Source of the DNA: Pyropia yezoensis | Taxonomy: Eukaryota; Rhodophyta; Bangiophyceae; Bangiales; Bangiaceae | DNA length: 64,000 nucleotides | Assembly: GCA_009829735.1 (NCBI GenBank) | Contig: CM020620.1 | Location: forward strand, 10,175,794-10,239,793 | Direction: 5' to 3' | Shown: in pieces, positions 1 to 11,129 of the stretch | Layout of the letters: every line of letters starts with the position of its first letter | How positions within the stretch are numbered: position 1 is the first letter of the stretch | Made by a program: the position numbers and the translations under genes | The notes under the pieces: model-generated | Seen by the model: only the letters and a program-made list of their open reading frames with translations | Database searches by the model: none | What the model was told of the DNA's origin: nothing

Positions 1-1244
1 GCCCGCCGTGCGTGGGCAGGCAGCCCGCCGTGTGTGGGCAGGTAGCCCGCCGTGCTTGGGCAGGCAGGCCGCTGGGCTTCTGCGGGCCGGCGCACCACGC
101 CGTGCATTGCAAGCGGCGAAACCGCCGCTCGCTTGCCGCTGTCGGCTCGCAAGTTCGGCGTGTCAGCGAGAGCCCTTAAAATAATTGCGTCATATTGTGG
201 CGCGAAGCGATGGCGAGATGCCCTCTCCGACCGTATCTGACGTGGGTACGGAGGGTTGGATAGCCATTTATGGGTCGTCTGATGTGGGTCGGAGGCCTAA
301 CGTGGCAGAAACGTGTCCCCGACCCACGTCACCGACCCACATTTGACATGCCGAAGCTCTCTAATGGCAGCTTCTCATTAGCCGTCCAATCCGTTGTTAC
401 GTAGCAGCGGACCCCGAACCCACCCTGCGCGCGCGCTGGTTCTTCTCTGTCAGTCATTGTGAAGCGTCCCCCCTGCGACCACCTTGGTCCCCTTTCCCCC
501 CGCCCTCCCCGTTCCCTCCGTCTTCCCGGCCTCCCCCGCTCTGACATCCTCTACCTCGCCTCCCTCGCTGGCTCTCCGCCGCCGGCGCGCTCGCAGCGGG
601 CACCACACCCCGCGTAGCGCCAAGGGGACAACCCCGCCTCGGGCTGCCGGCGTGCGGCACCCCTCCTCCTTCTCTGCCCCTCCCCCCCGCCCCCCTATCT
701 CTCCTCCCTGTGCTTTCCTTCGCCCTTCTTTGCCCTATCAGCCCCCCTCCGCCGCCTCTTCCTTTTCCGACGGTCCGCTGCGACTGCGCCCGTCCCTGGG
801 AATATCCAGCGGCACCAACCGTTGCGGTGCGTGGCGGCCCCTGTAGCGGCGGCAGTGGCGGCAGTGGCGGCAGCGGCCACGGTGGTGGCGGTGGTGTTGG
901 CGGTGGCGGCCCTGTCAAAGGTGGTGGTGGCGGCGGGGCAGCGGTGGCGGCGGCAGGATGGTCACTCCCCCCCCCCCCCCCCCCCCCCCCCCGCGCGGCC
1001 CGCGCCCACCTGGGCCGAGTCGTGGCTCTCGTTCTTCCTCGCCCCGCCGCGACGGTCGCGTCGGGCGCTACCGCCGCCGCAGACGCGGCGCGCCGGTCGG
1101 CAGCGCCGCCCACCACGCCGCTGTCCACCCCTCTCCACGGGACCCGTGTCGGGGTTGGGCGTCGGGGGGGGCTGGGGGCGGGGAGCGCGGCCGGCGGTGT
1201 GTCGCCGGCGGAGCCGGCGCGGCAGGGGCGGCGCGGGGGGCTTG

Positions 1245-1282
<38 letters not shown>

Positions 1283-1854
1283 GGCGGCGGCGGCGGCTTT
1301 GGCGGCCCGCCGTCGCCCTCGGAGCCGCTGCCCGCGCCCGGGGCACCTGGTGATGTCCCCTGCGAGCTTGCGGAGGAGGTGCTGTCGCTGCTGCCCGACG
1401 CCCTTGGCGGCGCCGACGCGGACGAGTGTGGGCGGGCGCCGAGGCGGTGTTGCCGGCCTTTTGGTCGCGCTCTGGCATCGCGTCGGGGGGGCGGCTGGCG
1501 GGGGCGCTTGGCGCTGCGGCCGCCGCCGCGCCGCCCGGCGTGGACGCCTATGCCGACGGGGCGGTGGCGCTGGCGGCGCTGGCGCTCCTCCACCGGCTGC
1601 TGCTGGGGGAGGGGGGGGGGGGGAGGGCACCGCCGCCTGGGTGGGGGTGCCGCTTGCTGAGATTGGGGGGGTGTGGGCGGCGGTCGCGGCGGGCCTGCCG
1701 CCCCACCGGGGGGAGGGAGGGGGAGGGCGGGGGCGGGGGGGCACCGCCTGGTCGCCGCTGCCGCTGCTGCCACGAGCGTGAGGGGGGTGATGGCGGCGCG
1801 GGTGGTGGCGCGAGTGGTGGTGGTGGTGGTGGCGGTGGCGGCGGTGGCGGCGGC

Positions 1855-1899
<45 letters not shown>

Positions 1900-2626
1900 G
1901 GGGGGAGGGCGGGGGGGGCGGTGTGCCCTACCGGGCGACGGGCAGCGGCCGCCCCGGCTTCCCGGCGTAGACCGCTACTACGTGACCGCCGTGGGCGCCT
2001 ACGCCGCGATGCTGACTGCCAAGGTGGACCTCCTCACCGCCGCGCCCGCCCTTGAGGGCAACTACTCGCTCGGCCGCTGGGCGCGGGGGTGCGGCTGCAG
2101 GCGGCCGCAACGGCCGAGGTGGCAGCTACCGCCCGCCGCCGTCACCGCTTCAGACGGTGCCTCTTCCCCTCCCCCCTCCCCCCGCCCGCGGCCGCCGTTG
2201 ACCTTCCCGCGGCTCTCTCAGGGACGGTGATGTCGAGGGTTTCACTCCCGCTGCCGCCCCCCCACCCCCTACGTCTCCTCCTCCTCCTCCCCCCCACCGC
2301 CGTCGACATCGCCGCCGCCGCCACCCCAACCTCGTCGCTCGCCGACGTGCCACCCGTCTGACGCGGCTGGCGGAAGCAGCGACAGCCGCGACCGCCGCCA
2401 TCTTGGTGCCCGACGCGCCGCCGCGGCGGACGTGGCGGCACTGCCGCTGGCCCATGGAGGCGGCGGCGCTGGGCCACGCCGCCGGCGCTGTAGGCCGTCG
2501 TCTGGGCGTGGAAGAGAGCGGCGGCGGTCGTGGCGGTGGCGGGGACACCCCTATCGACGGGGCTCCGCCTCTTGGGGGGGGGACGCGGACAACCCGCCCG
2601 TGCCGCGGGAGGTGGCGTCGGCGGGG
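1..2626 (+). repeat. Near-identical duplicate of 7431-10095
   Basis: The whole stretch aligns with 7431-10095, starting in the same 22-bp minisatellite and ending at the same point inside the ANTH-like gene, where 500 Ns begin. The copies differ mainly by one-base insertions and deletions, many in homopolymers, and this copy is 39 bp shorter overall. Examples are GTATCTGAC here against GGTATCTGAC there, and CCGCCTCGG against CCGCCCTCGG. The second copy keeps one long reading frame and this one does not. The error style and the adjoining gap suggest an unpolished allelic contig end placed beside its own locus rather than a true tandem duplication. A recent segmental duplication remains possible. 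Confidence 0.93.
1353..2626 (+). pseudogene. Broken, truncated copy of the ANTH-like gene at 8802-10514
   Basis: This is the counterpart of 8802-10095. The ATG at 1353 corresponds to 8802, but the frame is lost within a few codons through one-base deletions (for example CTGCGAGCTT here against CTGCGGAGCTT). Further shifts follow in the G and C runs. The recognisable blocks (the leucine-rich LLHRLLLGEG helix and the YYVTAVGAYAAMLTAKVD block) are scattered over different frames, and the 3' end is cut by the N gap. It is either a pseudogene or, more likely, the product of sequencing errors in a poorly polished contig end. Confidence 0.7.
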
Positions 2627-3126
2627 NNNNNNNNNNNNNNNNNNNNNNNNNNNNNNNNNNNNNNNNNNNNNNNNNNNNNNNNNNNNNNNNNNNNNNNNNN
2701 NNNNNNNNNNNNNNNNNNNNNNNNNNNNNNNNNNNNNNNNNNNNNNNNNNNNNNNNNNNNNNNNNNNNNNNNNNNNNNNNNNNNNNNNNNNNNNNNNNNN
2801 NNNNNNNNNNNNNNNNNNNNNNNNNNNNNNNNNNNNNNNNNNNNNNNNNNNNNNNNNNNNNNNNNNNNNNNNNNNNNNNNNNNNNNNNNNNNNNNNNNNN
2901 NNNNNNNNNNNNNNNNNNNNNNNNNNNNNNNNNNNNNNNNNNNNNNNNNNNNNNNNNNNNNNNNNNNNNNNNNNNNNNNNNNNNNNNNNNNNNNNNNNNN
3001 NNNNNNNNNNNNNNNNNNNNNNNNNNNNNNNNNNNNNNNNNNNNNNNNNNNNNNNNNNNNNNNNNNNNNNNNNNNNNNNNNNNNNNNNNNNNNNNNNNNN
3101 NNNNNNNNNNNNNNNNNNNNNNNNNN
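2627..3126. other. Assembly gap of 500 N
   Basis: Exactly 500 unknown bases. The round number marks a scaffold gap of arbitrary size, so the physical distance between its flanks is unknown. Apparent open frames across it are meaningless. Confidence 0.99.
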
Positions 3127-4399
3127 CTGGCCACTGCGTACTGCGAGACGCGCCCTCTAGCTCTTCTGGAACGTCCATCTTGTCCCTACTGGTCGTGTGG
3201 GTGGCCGGTGGTAATCTCCCCTGGTCCCTCGCGTGTCCCTCTTCTCGGTCCGCTGACGCATTGTACCAACTGGCCGGCGGGACGCTTGGCCCTAGTGAGG
3301 GGTTCATGTGGCGTTCTGGCCTTTGGGGACAGGCGGGCCCTCGGTGAGGTGACTTGGGACCCGGTCGGTAGTGCTACGTGGAGCCCTATGTTGGCCGGGG
3401 ATCCTTGGCCAGGTGGCCGGCGTTGTAGAGAAACACCCGGAGCCCTGATTGGCCCCACCCGACTGGAGGACTTGCCTGGGTTGTGGGCGTGTTGACCCCC
3501 TTTATCATTTGCTTGACTTTCGTATTTGTTTTCCTTGCGTGATTTCGTGTCTTTCCCCTCTTTCCCACTTGGTCTTTTCGGGGGATTGACATTTGTGTGT
3601 GGGGGGATTTTCGCTTGCTTTTTTGTTAGACGGCCCGGTGAGTGGCCGGTGCCATGCTGGCACCTGGCCCGCTGGGGGCGCCCTCTGGGGGCCCCACTCT
3701 GGGCCCCTGGAGGGGCCAGGGGGGAGGATCTTGAGGGTAGCTCCGGGGCCTCCCCGGGGCCATCTTGCAAAATCAACAGTGCTTGGGGTTCTTGCTCCCT
3801 CAGGCTTTTGTCCTTGTTACCTTTACCTCTGACGGGGTGGCAAGTGGATTACGCTTGGGCTCTTACCTGTTCCTTCCTGGCCTGTCTGTGGCTTCCTGTG
3901 TGTGTGTGGTTGTGGGGTCTGTCAGGGCCAATAACGGTACACACAGAACGCCCGGCTTGCCGGGGTGGAGAACGACAGGTCGGGGCACCGTAGTCCATGG
4001 ACCGCCCAGCATGGCCGACGCGACTGTTGGAGTCGTGATGGCCAGTGAATGAGGAGCGGTGATGTTCAAGTGGGATCTGTGTTGCAGTGAAATGCATGAA
4101 GATGTGTCGTCATACAGGTCGTGACATTTATTGCGGTGGTGTTCTCTTTTTAGGAGTGGACGGTCTTCGCGTGAGTTGCAGTACATTGCAGTGGAAAACC
4201 GTGAAATACAACGCCATGCAGTGTGTATACATTGAGTTGCTTGTGGTTCCGGTCGCCGACGATTACGCAGGTGGATTTGAGGAAGGGACTGCTGTCCTCA
4301 AATTCAAGGACCCGCGGGCCGAGACGATCGCCGGCCGGCTGACCGGAAGCGAAGGCTGCCAGGCGTGACATACGTGCTAAGCTTGCGTGCGGTGCCACC
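3127..4399. other. Non-coding stretch, no gene recognised
   Basis: Moderately GC-rich sequence between the gap and the copia-like relic. Open frames on both strands (for example 3526-3993 + and 3186-3776 -) have no recognisable domain, and their composition follows the local base bias. It may hold the decayed remainder of the element whose gag/protease begins at 4400, but no reverse transcriptase or integrase motif could be read. Confidence 0.5.
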
Positions 4400-4499
4400 G
4401 TGAGAGATGGGGATGACGCAGTGACTCTGCGCCAGTGACGTTCTCTGGTCCCCAAAGCGGAAGTTTACCGAGGCAGGGCCGTCGTGATGGCCGCTTGGA

Positions 4500-4660
4500 G
4501 CGACGGGTCGAGGTGAGAAAAGTCGTCAGGCAGCCAGTCAGCACCTGTGACCGTGGCGGTGGCGCCAGGGTCCACGATTGCTTCTCCGACCGTACCAACA
4601 GATGCCGAGAGCACAGGCGTACTGGCGGACGCGTGGCACACCAGAACAGGATAGCCTTCT
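4500..4660 (-). pseudogene. Retropepsin-like block with altered active-site triplet
   Basis: In the same frame as the zinc knuckle, after two stops, the minus strand reads VGEAIVDPGATATVTGADW. This resembles the flap-proximal start of retrotransposon aspartic proteases, whose catalytic triplet is D-[ST]-G followed by A. Here the middle residue is proline (D-P-G), which would be expected to destroy activity. Together with the in-frame stops it marks the element as decayed. Identification rests on this short block plus its position downstream of gag. Confidence 0.6.
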
Positions 4661-4710
4661 TACTGCTGCTCCTGCTCAGCCGGCGCTTCCACGGCGTCGG
4701 CAAGCATGTC

Positions 4711-5097
4711 TCATCGCGGTGCCGGCGCCGCACCCGCAACGCCTGGGGCACCTGCAGCAGCGCCCGGCACTGGCACGAGAGCGGCAGGAGGACGTGCAGG
4801 AGCCCGCGCAGCGGCTGACGCCGCTTGCGCCGGGAACCCTTGTGGTGGAGCGGCGCCCCCGACCGGACGCGGTCGCTGAGGGCAGTTGTAACGGATGTGA
4901 CCCGGCTTGCGGCATGGCCAGCAGACAAACATGCCGCCAGAACGAGCGCGTTGCGCCCCCGCATCCAAGAGGGCGGCGTGCTCAGCTGTCGTGAGGGTGA
5001 TACTTGGCAATTGGTGCGGCCCCGTGGAGGCGAAGACGTGGCCGTGCACGCAAGTCAACGAAGCAGCGATGTCGGCCAGAGAATTGTTGGTCGGCAC
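4711..5097 (-). pseudogene. Gag fragment with CCHC zinc knuckle
   Basis: The frame contains CWPCRKPGHIRYNC, a canonical retroviral-type zinc knuckle (Cys-X2-Cys-X4-His-X4-Cys) that in gag binds the element's RNA. It is preceded by a segment ending the UBN2 gag (SLADIAASL) and followed by a Pro/Ala-rich tail and a stop at 4711. It is a fragment because upstream gag sequence continues in another frame (5118-5441). The same frame resumes after the stop and leads to the protease block. Confidence 0.8.
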
Positions 5098-6826
5098 GAC
5101 GGCGGACGCAGCGGCAGTTACCAGTACGACGACTCTCTGCCATGAGACAGGCCGGCATTACGTATCAGCTGTCCCCCAATACACTGGTTGGGAAGAGTAG
5201 CCCCAGCAGAGGCGCAGCGAGAAGCAGCCGTGCGGAGCTTGACAATGTATGCCGCCATGCTACCGCTGCCGCGAGTGCACGTGTGCCGCGCCTCCGGGGC
5301 CCGGTTAAGCTTCACCGACGATGGGGCTTCAAAGGTGAGGCGCAGGTGCTCCAGAAAATTCATGGCCGCGACAGGAGAGAGCAAACTCGGCTCCGGCAGC
5401 TGCTGGGCACTTTCAGCTGCCAGCCCTGTCAGCGACAGCAAAAGTGCACCACGTTGTTGTTGGATGGGGGGCAGATTTCACGTGTGGAGCCACACGCGCG
5501 CCCGCCGTTGGTATGCAGGGAAGACGTGCGGGCCGCCCGACGCAGGCGCGGAGACGGACGAAGGGACAATAACGTGGCCGCCAGGTCGGGGGCTGGGCGA
5601 TGCATGGCGAGGCCATACACCCCACCGCCACGGCCCCCCGGTCGCCCGATGCCATGCCCAGATCTGCCCCCTATATCGCCACGTCCACCACCGCAGCCCC
5701 AGGTCCACTGCCCAATGAGCCACCTCCAGGTGGTCCGCCGCCCATTCCAGAGCCCCAACGGCCCCAGCGAGGACCGCCACTCCACGGAGGTCCACCACCG
5801 GCGCTGGTTCCCCACGACTGGCCTCCACCTTAAACGCCGCTCGCCCATGGAGGCAGTCCTCCAGCACCGCCGCCGCCACAAGGGGCGCCGCCACCCCAAC
5901 CGCCACGGTGATTTTCAGGTGGGATGGGATGCGTCGTTGGAAGGCCCGCAGGCCCAGGTGGAGATTTTGTACCAACGTGTGGATCGGCTTGCCGGAGCGC
6001 CCCAGACGATGCCCGTCTGATCCGTTGGGTGAGACGAGAGAATGATGCTTTGCAGGTCAGCCCCTCCCGTCCAAACGCGCCCGGGTGGACCGGGCGGGCC
6101 ACCGCCGAGTGGGTCCCCGCCCCGTTGATGAGCACCCCGACCCAGTCCGTCGGTTTCACCACCGAGGGGGTGGGGGGAGGTAGGCGCAGAGGGCAGAGCA
6201 GCACCTGCCAGCCCAGGCTCGGACTCCCAGAGTCCACCCACGCCATAAGTGGGGGGAACACAGGCGTAACAAAGATCTCGAGCCGGCGGGCACAACCGAA
6301 GGAACAGACGCAGGGGACAAGGGAGCCTGGACGAAAAGAGGGACAAGACGGCTACCGTCGGGAACGGAGCATCATGATCCCCGTTGTCGTCGCTGAGAGG
6401 ATGCGGCGGCAGGGCGGCAGCGTCCGCGGCCTCAGACCGCGCCGCCGCCGCGGCGGCCGAGCGAGGAGACGCGGGGGCGAAGCCAAGAGACAGCACGTGA
6501 GCAATGTGTTGATGGTTAACGTCATTAGCACCGATGGGCCAGTAGTGGCTCCAGGGAAGTGCCCACTCAGGGACCGGCACCCGGCGCGTCGCCGTGCCGC
6601 CCGCGTCAGCCGACGACAGGCTCGAGTGTCCGGCTCCGTCACAGCTGCAATAGATCTGTTGTAGGCGAGTGATTTCGGCGTGCAGACCAGCCGCCCGGCG
6701 CGCCTCTGCGCCGGCGGCGAGGTTGACGCCCAGATCATGGTCCGCGGCGACGTTCAGCTTCGTCTCGGCCTGGAGCACATCTGCCACTGGGAAGATAGTC
6801 CGAGAAACCGTGGGCACACCATCCAC

Positions 6827-7410
6827 GGCAGGCAGGGCGTCCTCCTGGATACTAGAGGAAGAAATCGTGGCCGAGACAGGAGGAGGGGGGGGGGGGGGGG
6901 GGGGGACGGGGAGGAGGGGAAAAGAGAGGAACGTGGTTCCGACAGGAAATGTCCGCCACGCACAGGGTGCCTAGAGCAGTGGGTCCGCCGAGCACCAAGC
7001 CCGGCCACGGCACCCCAGGGCGCCAATACGGACTGCGCCAAGCAGACCGCCCGAGGAAGACAGGGCAACGAGAGTGAGAGAGCTATCATGTGAGAAGCGG
7101 TGCTCTATCCTCCTACCGATCCCCACCGACCCACCAATCCGGGCAGATCCCTTCCCAATATACCGCCACCAGCCGGCGACCGTGGGCCATGACAGTCCTA
7201 ATTCACAAAGGCGCAGGGGGAGGGCAAGTAGGCATGGTGTCGATCCCGTGGGCGTTGAACAGCACGGACGACCCGGCGCAGCGTGCGGGGCAGCCGAAGC
7301 TGGCGGCAGAAGCAAGGGCGAACGGGACACACGCCGCGTGTCGGCACGCAGCCGGTCACCCCGCGCGTTGGCATGCAGGCGTGCAGACATGCCGTACTTC
7401 AACAAGCAGA
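6827..7410. other. Flank of the relic, no gene recognised
   Basis: Contains a long G run (about 6888-6905) and the sequence upstream of the minus-strand gag frame, where a 5' LTR would be expected. No TG...CA-bounded repeat or primer-binding site was recognised. Confidence 0.5.
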
Positions 7411-7497
7411 CCGCCGAGCGTGGGCAGGCAGCCCGCCGTGCGTGGGCAGGCAGCCCGCCGTGTGTGGGCAGGTAGCCCGCCGTGCTTGGGCAGGCAG
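7411..7497 (+). repeat. 22-bp minisatellite
   Basis: Four tandem units of about 22 bp with consensus CCCGCCGTGCGTGGGCAGG plus CAG, degenerating at both ends. Positions 1-66 hold the matching end of the array in the duplicate copy. Confidence 0.9.
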
Positions 7498-8691
7498 GCC
7501 GCTGGGCTTCTGCGGGCCGGCGCACACGCCGTGCATTTGCAAGCGGCGAAACCGCCGCTCGCTTGCCGCTGTCGGCTCGCAAGTATCGGCGTGTCAGCGA
7601 GAGCCCTTAAAATAATTGCGTCATATTGTGGCGCGAAGCGATGGCGAGATGCCCTCTCCGACCGGTATCTGACGTGGGTACGGAGGGTTGGATAGCCATT
7701 TATGGGTCGTCTGATGTGGGTCGGAGGCCTAACGTGGCAGAAACGTGTCCCCGACCCACGTCACCGACCCACATTTGACATGCCGAAGCTCTCTAATGGC
7801 AGCTTCTCATTAGCCGTCCAATCCGTTGTTACGTAGCAGCGGACCCGAACCCACCCTGCGCGCGCGCTGGTTCTTCTCTGTCAGTCATTGTGAAGCGTCC
7901 CCCCCTGCGACCACCTTGGTCCCCTTTCCCCCCGCCCTCCCCGTTCCCTCCGTCTTCCCGGCCTCCCCCGCTCTGACATCCTCTACCTCGCCTCCCTCGC
8001 TGGCTCTCCGCCGCCGGCGCGCTCGCAGCGGGCACCACACCCCGCGTAGCGCCAAGGGGACAACCCCGCCCTCGGGCTGCCGGCGTGCGGCACCCCTCCT
8101 CCTTCTCTGCCCCTCCCCCCCGCCCCCCTATCTCTCCTCCCTGTGCTTTCCTTCGCCCTTCTTTGCCCCTATCAGCCCCCCTCCGCCGCCTCTTCCTTTT
8201 CCGACGGTCCGCTGCGACTGCGCCCGTCCCTGGGAATATCCAGCGGCACCAACCGTTGCGGTGCGTGGCGGCCCCTGTAGCGGCGGCAGTGGCGGCAGTG
8301 GCGGCAGCGGCCACGGTGGTGGCGGTGGTGTTGGCGGTGGCGGCCCTGTCAAAGGTGGTGGTGGCGGCGGGGCAGCGGTGGCGGCGGCAGGATGGTCACT
8401 CCCCCCCCCCCCCCCCCCGGCGCCCCCCCCCACCGCGGCCCGCGCCCACCTGGGCCGAGTCGTGGCTCTCGTTCTTCCTCGCCCCCGCCGCGACGGTCGC
8501 GTCGGGCGCTACCGCCGCCGCAGACGCGGCGCGCCGGTCGGCAGCGCCGCCCACCACGCCGCTGTCCACCCCCTCTCCACGGGACCCGTGGTCGGGGTTG
8601 GGCGTCGGGGGGGGGCTGGGGGCGGGGAGCGCGGCCGGCGGTGGTGTCGCCGGCGGAGCCGGCGCCGGCAGGGGCGGCGCGGGGGGGCTTG

Positions 8692-8729
<38 letters not shown>

Positions 8730-8801
8730 GGCGGCGGCGGCGGCTTTGGCGGCCCGCCGTCGCCCTCGGAGCCGCTGCCCGCGCCCGGGGTGCACCTGGT
8801 G

Positions 8802-9302
8802 ATGTCCCCTGCGGAGCTTGCGGAGGAGGTGCTGTCGCTGCTGCCCGACGCCCTTGGCGGCGCCGACGCGGACGAGTGTGGGCGGGCGGCCGAGGCGGTG
8901 TTGCCGGCCTTTTGGTCGCGCTCTGGCATCGCGTCGGGGGGGCGGCTGGCGGGGGCGCTTGGCGCCGCTGCGGCCGCCGCCGCGCCGCCCGGCGTGGACG
9001 CCTATGCCGACGGGGCGGTGGCGCTGGCGGCGCTGGCGCTCCTCCACCGGCTGCTGCTGGGGGAGGGGGGGGGGGGGGAGGGCACCGCCGCCTGGGTGGG
9101 GGTGCCGCTTGCTGAGATTGGGGGGGTGTGGGCGGCGGTCGCGGCGGGCCTGCCCGCCCCACCGGGGGGGAGGGAGGGGGAGGGCGGGGGCGGGGGGGGG
9201 CACCGCCTGGTCGCCGCTGCCGCTGCTGCCACCGAGCGTGAGGGGGGTGATGGCGGCGCGGGTGGTGGCGCGAGTGGTGGTGGTGGTGGTGGCGGTGGCG
9301 GC

Positions 9303-9360
<58 letters not shown>

Positions 9361-10514
9361 GGGGGGAGGGCGGGGGGGGCGGTGTGCCCTACCCGGGCGA
9401 CGGGCAGCGGCCGCCCCGGCTTCCCGGCGTAGACCGCTACTACGTGACCGCCGTGGGCGCCTACGCCGCGATGCTGACTGCCAAGGTGGACCTCCTCACC
9501 GCCGCGCCCGCCCTTGAGGGCAACTACTCGCTCGGCCGCTGGGCGCGGCGGGTGCGGCTGCAGGCGGCCGCAACGGCCGAGGTGGCAGCTACCGCCGCCG
9601 CCGTCACCGCTTCAGACGGTGCCTCTTCCCCTCCCCCCTCCCCCCCGCCCGCGGCCGCCGTTGACCTTCCCGCGGGCTCTCTCAGGGACGGTGATGTCGA
9701 GGGTTTCACTCCCGCTGCCGCCCCCCCACCCCCTACGTTCTCCTCCTCCTCCTCCCCCCCCACCGCCGTCGACATCGCCGCCGCCGCCACCCCAACCTCG
9801 TCGCTCGCCGACGTGGCCACCCGTCTGACGCGGCTGGCGGAAGCAGCGACAGCCGCGACCGCCGCCATCTTGGTGCCCGACGCGCCCGCCGCGGCGGACG
9901 TGGCGGCACTGCCGCTGGCCATGGAGGCGGCGGCGCTGGGCCACGCCGCCGGCGCTGTAGGCCGTCGTCTGGGCGTGGAAGAGAGCGGCGGCGGTCGTGG
10001 CGGTGGCGGGGACACCCCTATCGACGGGGCTCCGCCTCTTGGGGGGGGGGACGCGGACAACCCGCCCGTGCCGCGGGAGGTGGCGTCGGCGGGGGCGGCT
10101 GCCGTGGCGGCCGCCGCGGCGTTTGCCGCCGCCCTGTCCGTCGCACCCGCGACGGGGGGGGGCGACGCGGCCAAGCCGCCAGACGCAGCGGCAAAAGCAG
10201 CGACGGCCGCCGCCGCCGCCGCCGCCGACACAGCCGACGGCAACGCACGGGCGTCCGCGGCGGTGGCAGCCGCGCCACCGCGGTCGCCGCCGCGGTCGCC
10301 GCCGTTGCCGTCGCCACCGGCGGGGCCGGCGGCGGCGGCCGCCCCCCCTCTGGGTGGCCCGCCCTTCCCCACCCCCGCCGACCCGCCGCTCTTTCCCCCG
10401 TCCAACGACACGGGCGGCCTGCGGGTGGCCTTCCCGTCGTTTGCGGCGCTGCACCGGGCGCTTGCGCCTGGGGGGGGAGGGGGGGGGGCGCCGCCGGTGG
10501 GCGCGCGGCCGTGA
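8802..10514 (+). CDS. ANTH-domain-like protein (AP180/HIP1-Sla2 type), low-complexity rich
   Basis: The open frame runs from 8085, but its first ATG is at 8802 (570 codons). Upstream codons are open yet compositionally biased, so an upstream start or exon cannot be excluded. Two blocks suggest an ANTH fold, the domain that binds phosphoinositides in clathrin adaptors. A leucine-rich helix reading VALAALALLHRLLLGEG resembles the family's VALKALIVLHKLLREG. A later block, YYVTAVGAYAAMLTAKVD followed by EGNYSL, resembles the segment after it in Sla2/HIP1 proteins. A long poly-Gly run separates them and the C-terminal half is Ala/Pro-rich with no recognised domain. If correct, the role is endocytic coat assembly at the plasma membrane. 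The similarity was judged by eye, and frame errors in homopolymers are possible. A broken duplicate lies at 1353-2626. Confidence 0.55.
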
Positions 10515-11129
10515 CAACGCCTCCCCGCTGTGCCGGCGCCACTGGAGGGGGTAAGGGGGGTGGGGTTGAGGGGTGGGGGTGGGGGAGGATGGATGGGCCG
10601 AAGCGGGGCGGGACGGGGCGGGCAGAGCGAGGGGGGGGGGCGGGGGGAGGGGTTGTCCGACGGGGTCACACAGGCTGGACGACTGGCCAGAGGGGGGCGA
10701 AGCTCATGTTTTTTTCGAGGGAGGGTGGAGGGGGGTCGCGCCGCCGCCGCCGCCGCCCCTGCCGGCGGGCGCGCCCATATATATATGCACACACGTTACA
10801 AGCAACCGGCAGGGGCAGGCAGCACGGGGACTCCGCCTCACGAACAGGGCAGGCCAGGGGGGGGCTGGGGGAGGCGGAGGGGGGCGGAGCGGGGGGAGAA
10901 ATGGCGGATGTTCCGCCGACAGCGACCGCGGAGGGCGTGCGGCAACACCTCCCCCCGCAGGCTACGGGGCGCCCCCACCGGCGGGCGGGAGCGGCAGCCA
11001 CTGGCAGGGGCAGAGGAGGGGGCGTGGCGGTCGACACGGCGGGGTGAGACCGGGGACTGCCCGGTGGGGGTCCGGGCGTAGAGGGAAGCACGGCCGCGCC
11101 CTGCGCGCCGCACAGTCGGTGACCGTCCA
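10515..11129. other. Convergent intergenic region
   Basis: Space between the 3' ends of the ANTH-like gene (+) and the SET-domain gene (-). It is G-rich with an isolated TATATATATG run near 10776. No gene was recognised. Confidence 0.6.

Larger units (their letters stand above)
4400..6826 (-). mobile_element. Degenerate copia-like retrotransposon relic (gag to protease)
   Basis: Read on the minus strand from 6826 downward. A long gag-like N-terminal open frame (6826-5915) is followed by a UBN2-type gag segment containing MAAYIVKLRTAASR (about 5441-5118). Next come a TNNSLADIAASL segment and a zinc knuckle of the CX2CX4HX4C type (about 5097-4711), and then a protease-like block around 4650-4500. 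The pieces lie in three different frames separated by stops, so the element is dead. Reverse transcriptase, RNase H and integrase are not found. The UBN2 gag points to a Ty1/copia-type element, although the order of the missing pol domains cannot be checked. No LTRs were identified. Confidence 0.72.

Noticed and set aside
454..1773. 439-codon minus-strand open frame, and similar long frames opposite 8.3-9.2 kb and 9.5-10.8 kb
   Set aside because: Pro/Arg-rich complements of poly-Gly/Ala coding sequence; in very GC-rich DNA stops are rare on both strands.
2403..3495. Several frames running through the N gap
   Set aside because: Codons in the gap are unknown, so continuity has no meaning.
7411..7497. 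Regularly spaced repeats as a CRISPR array
   Set aside because: Contiguous tandem repeats without spacers, in a eukaryotic context.
8085..8801. N-terminal extension of the ANTH-like ORF
   Set aside because: Begins with GTG, lacks any ATG before 8802 and is low complexity; kept only as a possible upstream exon or extension.
10776..10785. TATATATATG as a promoter
   Set aside because: Located between two convergent gene ends with no plausible downstream ORF.
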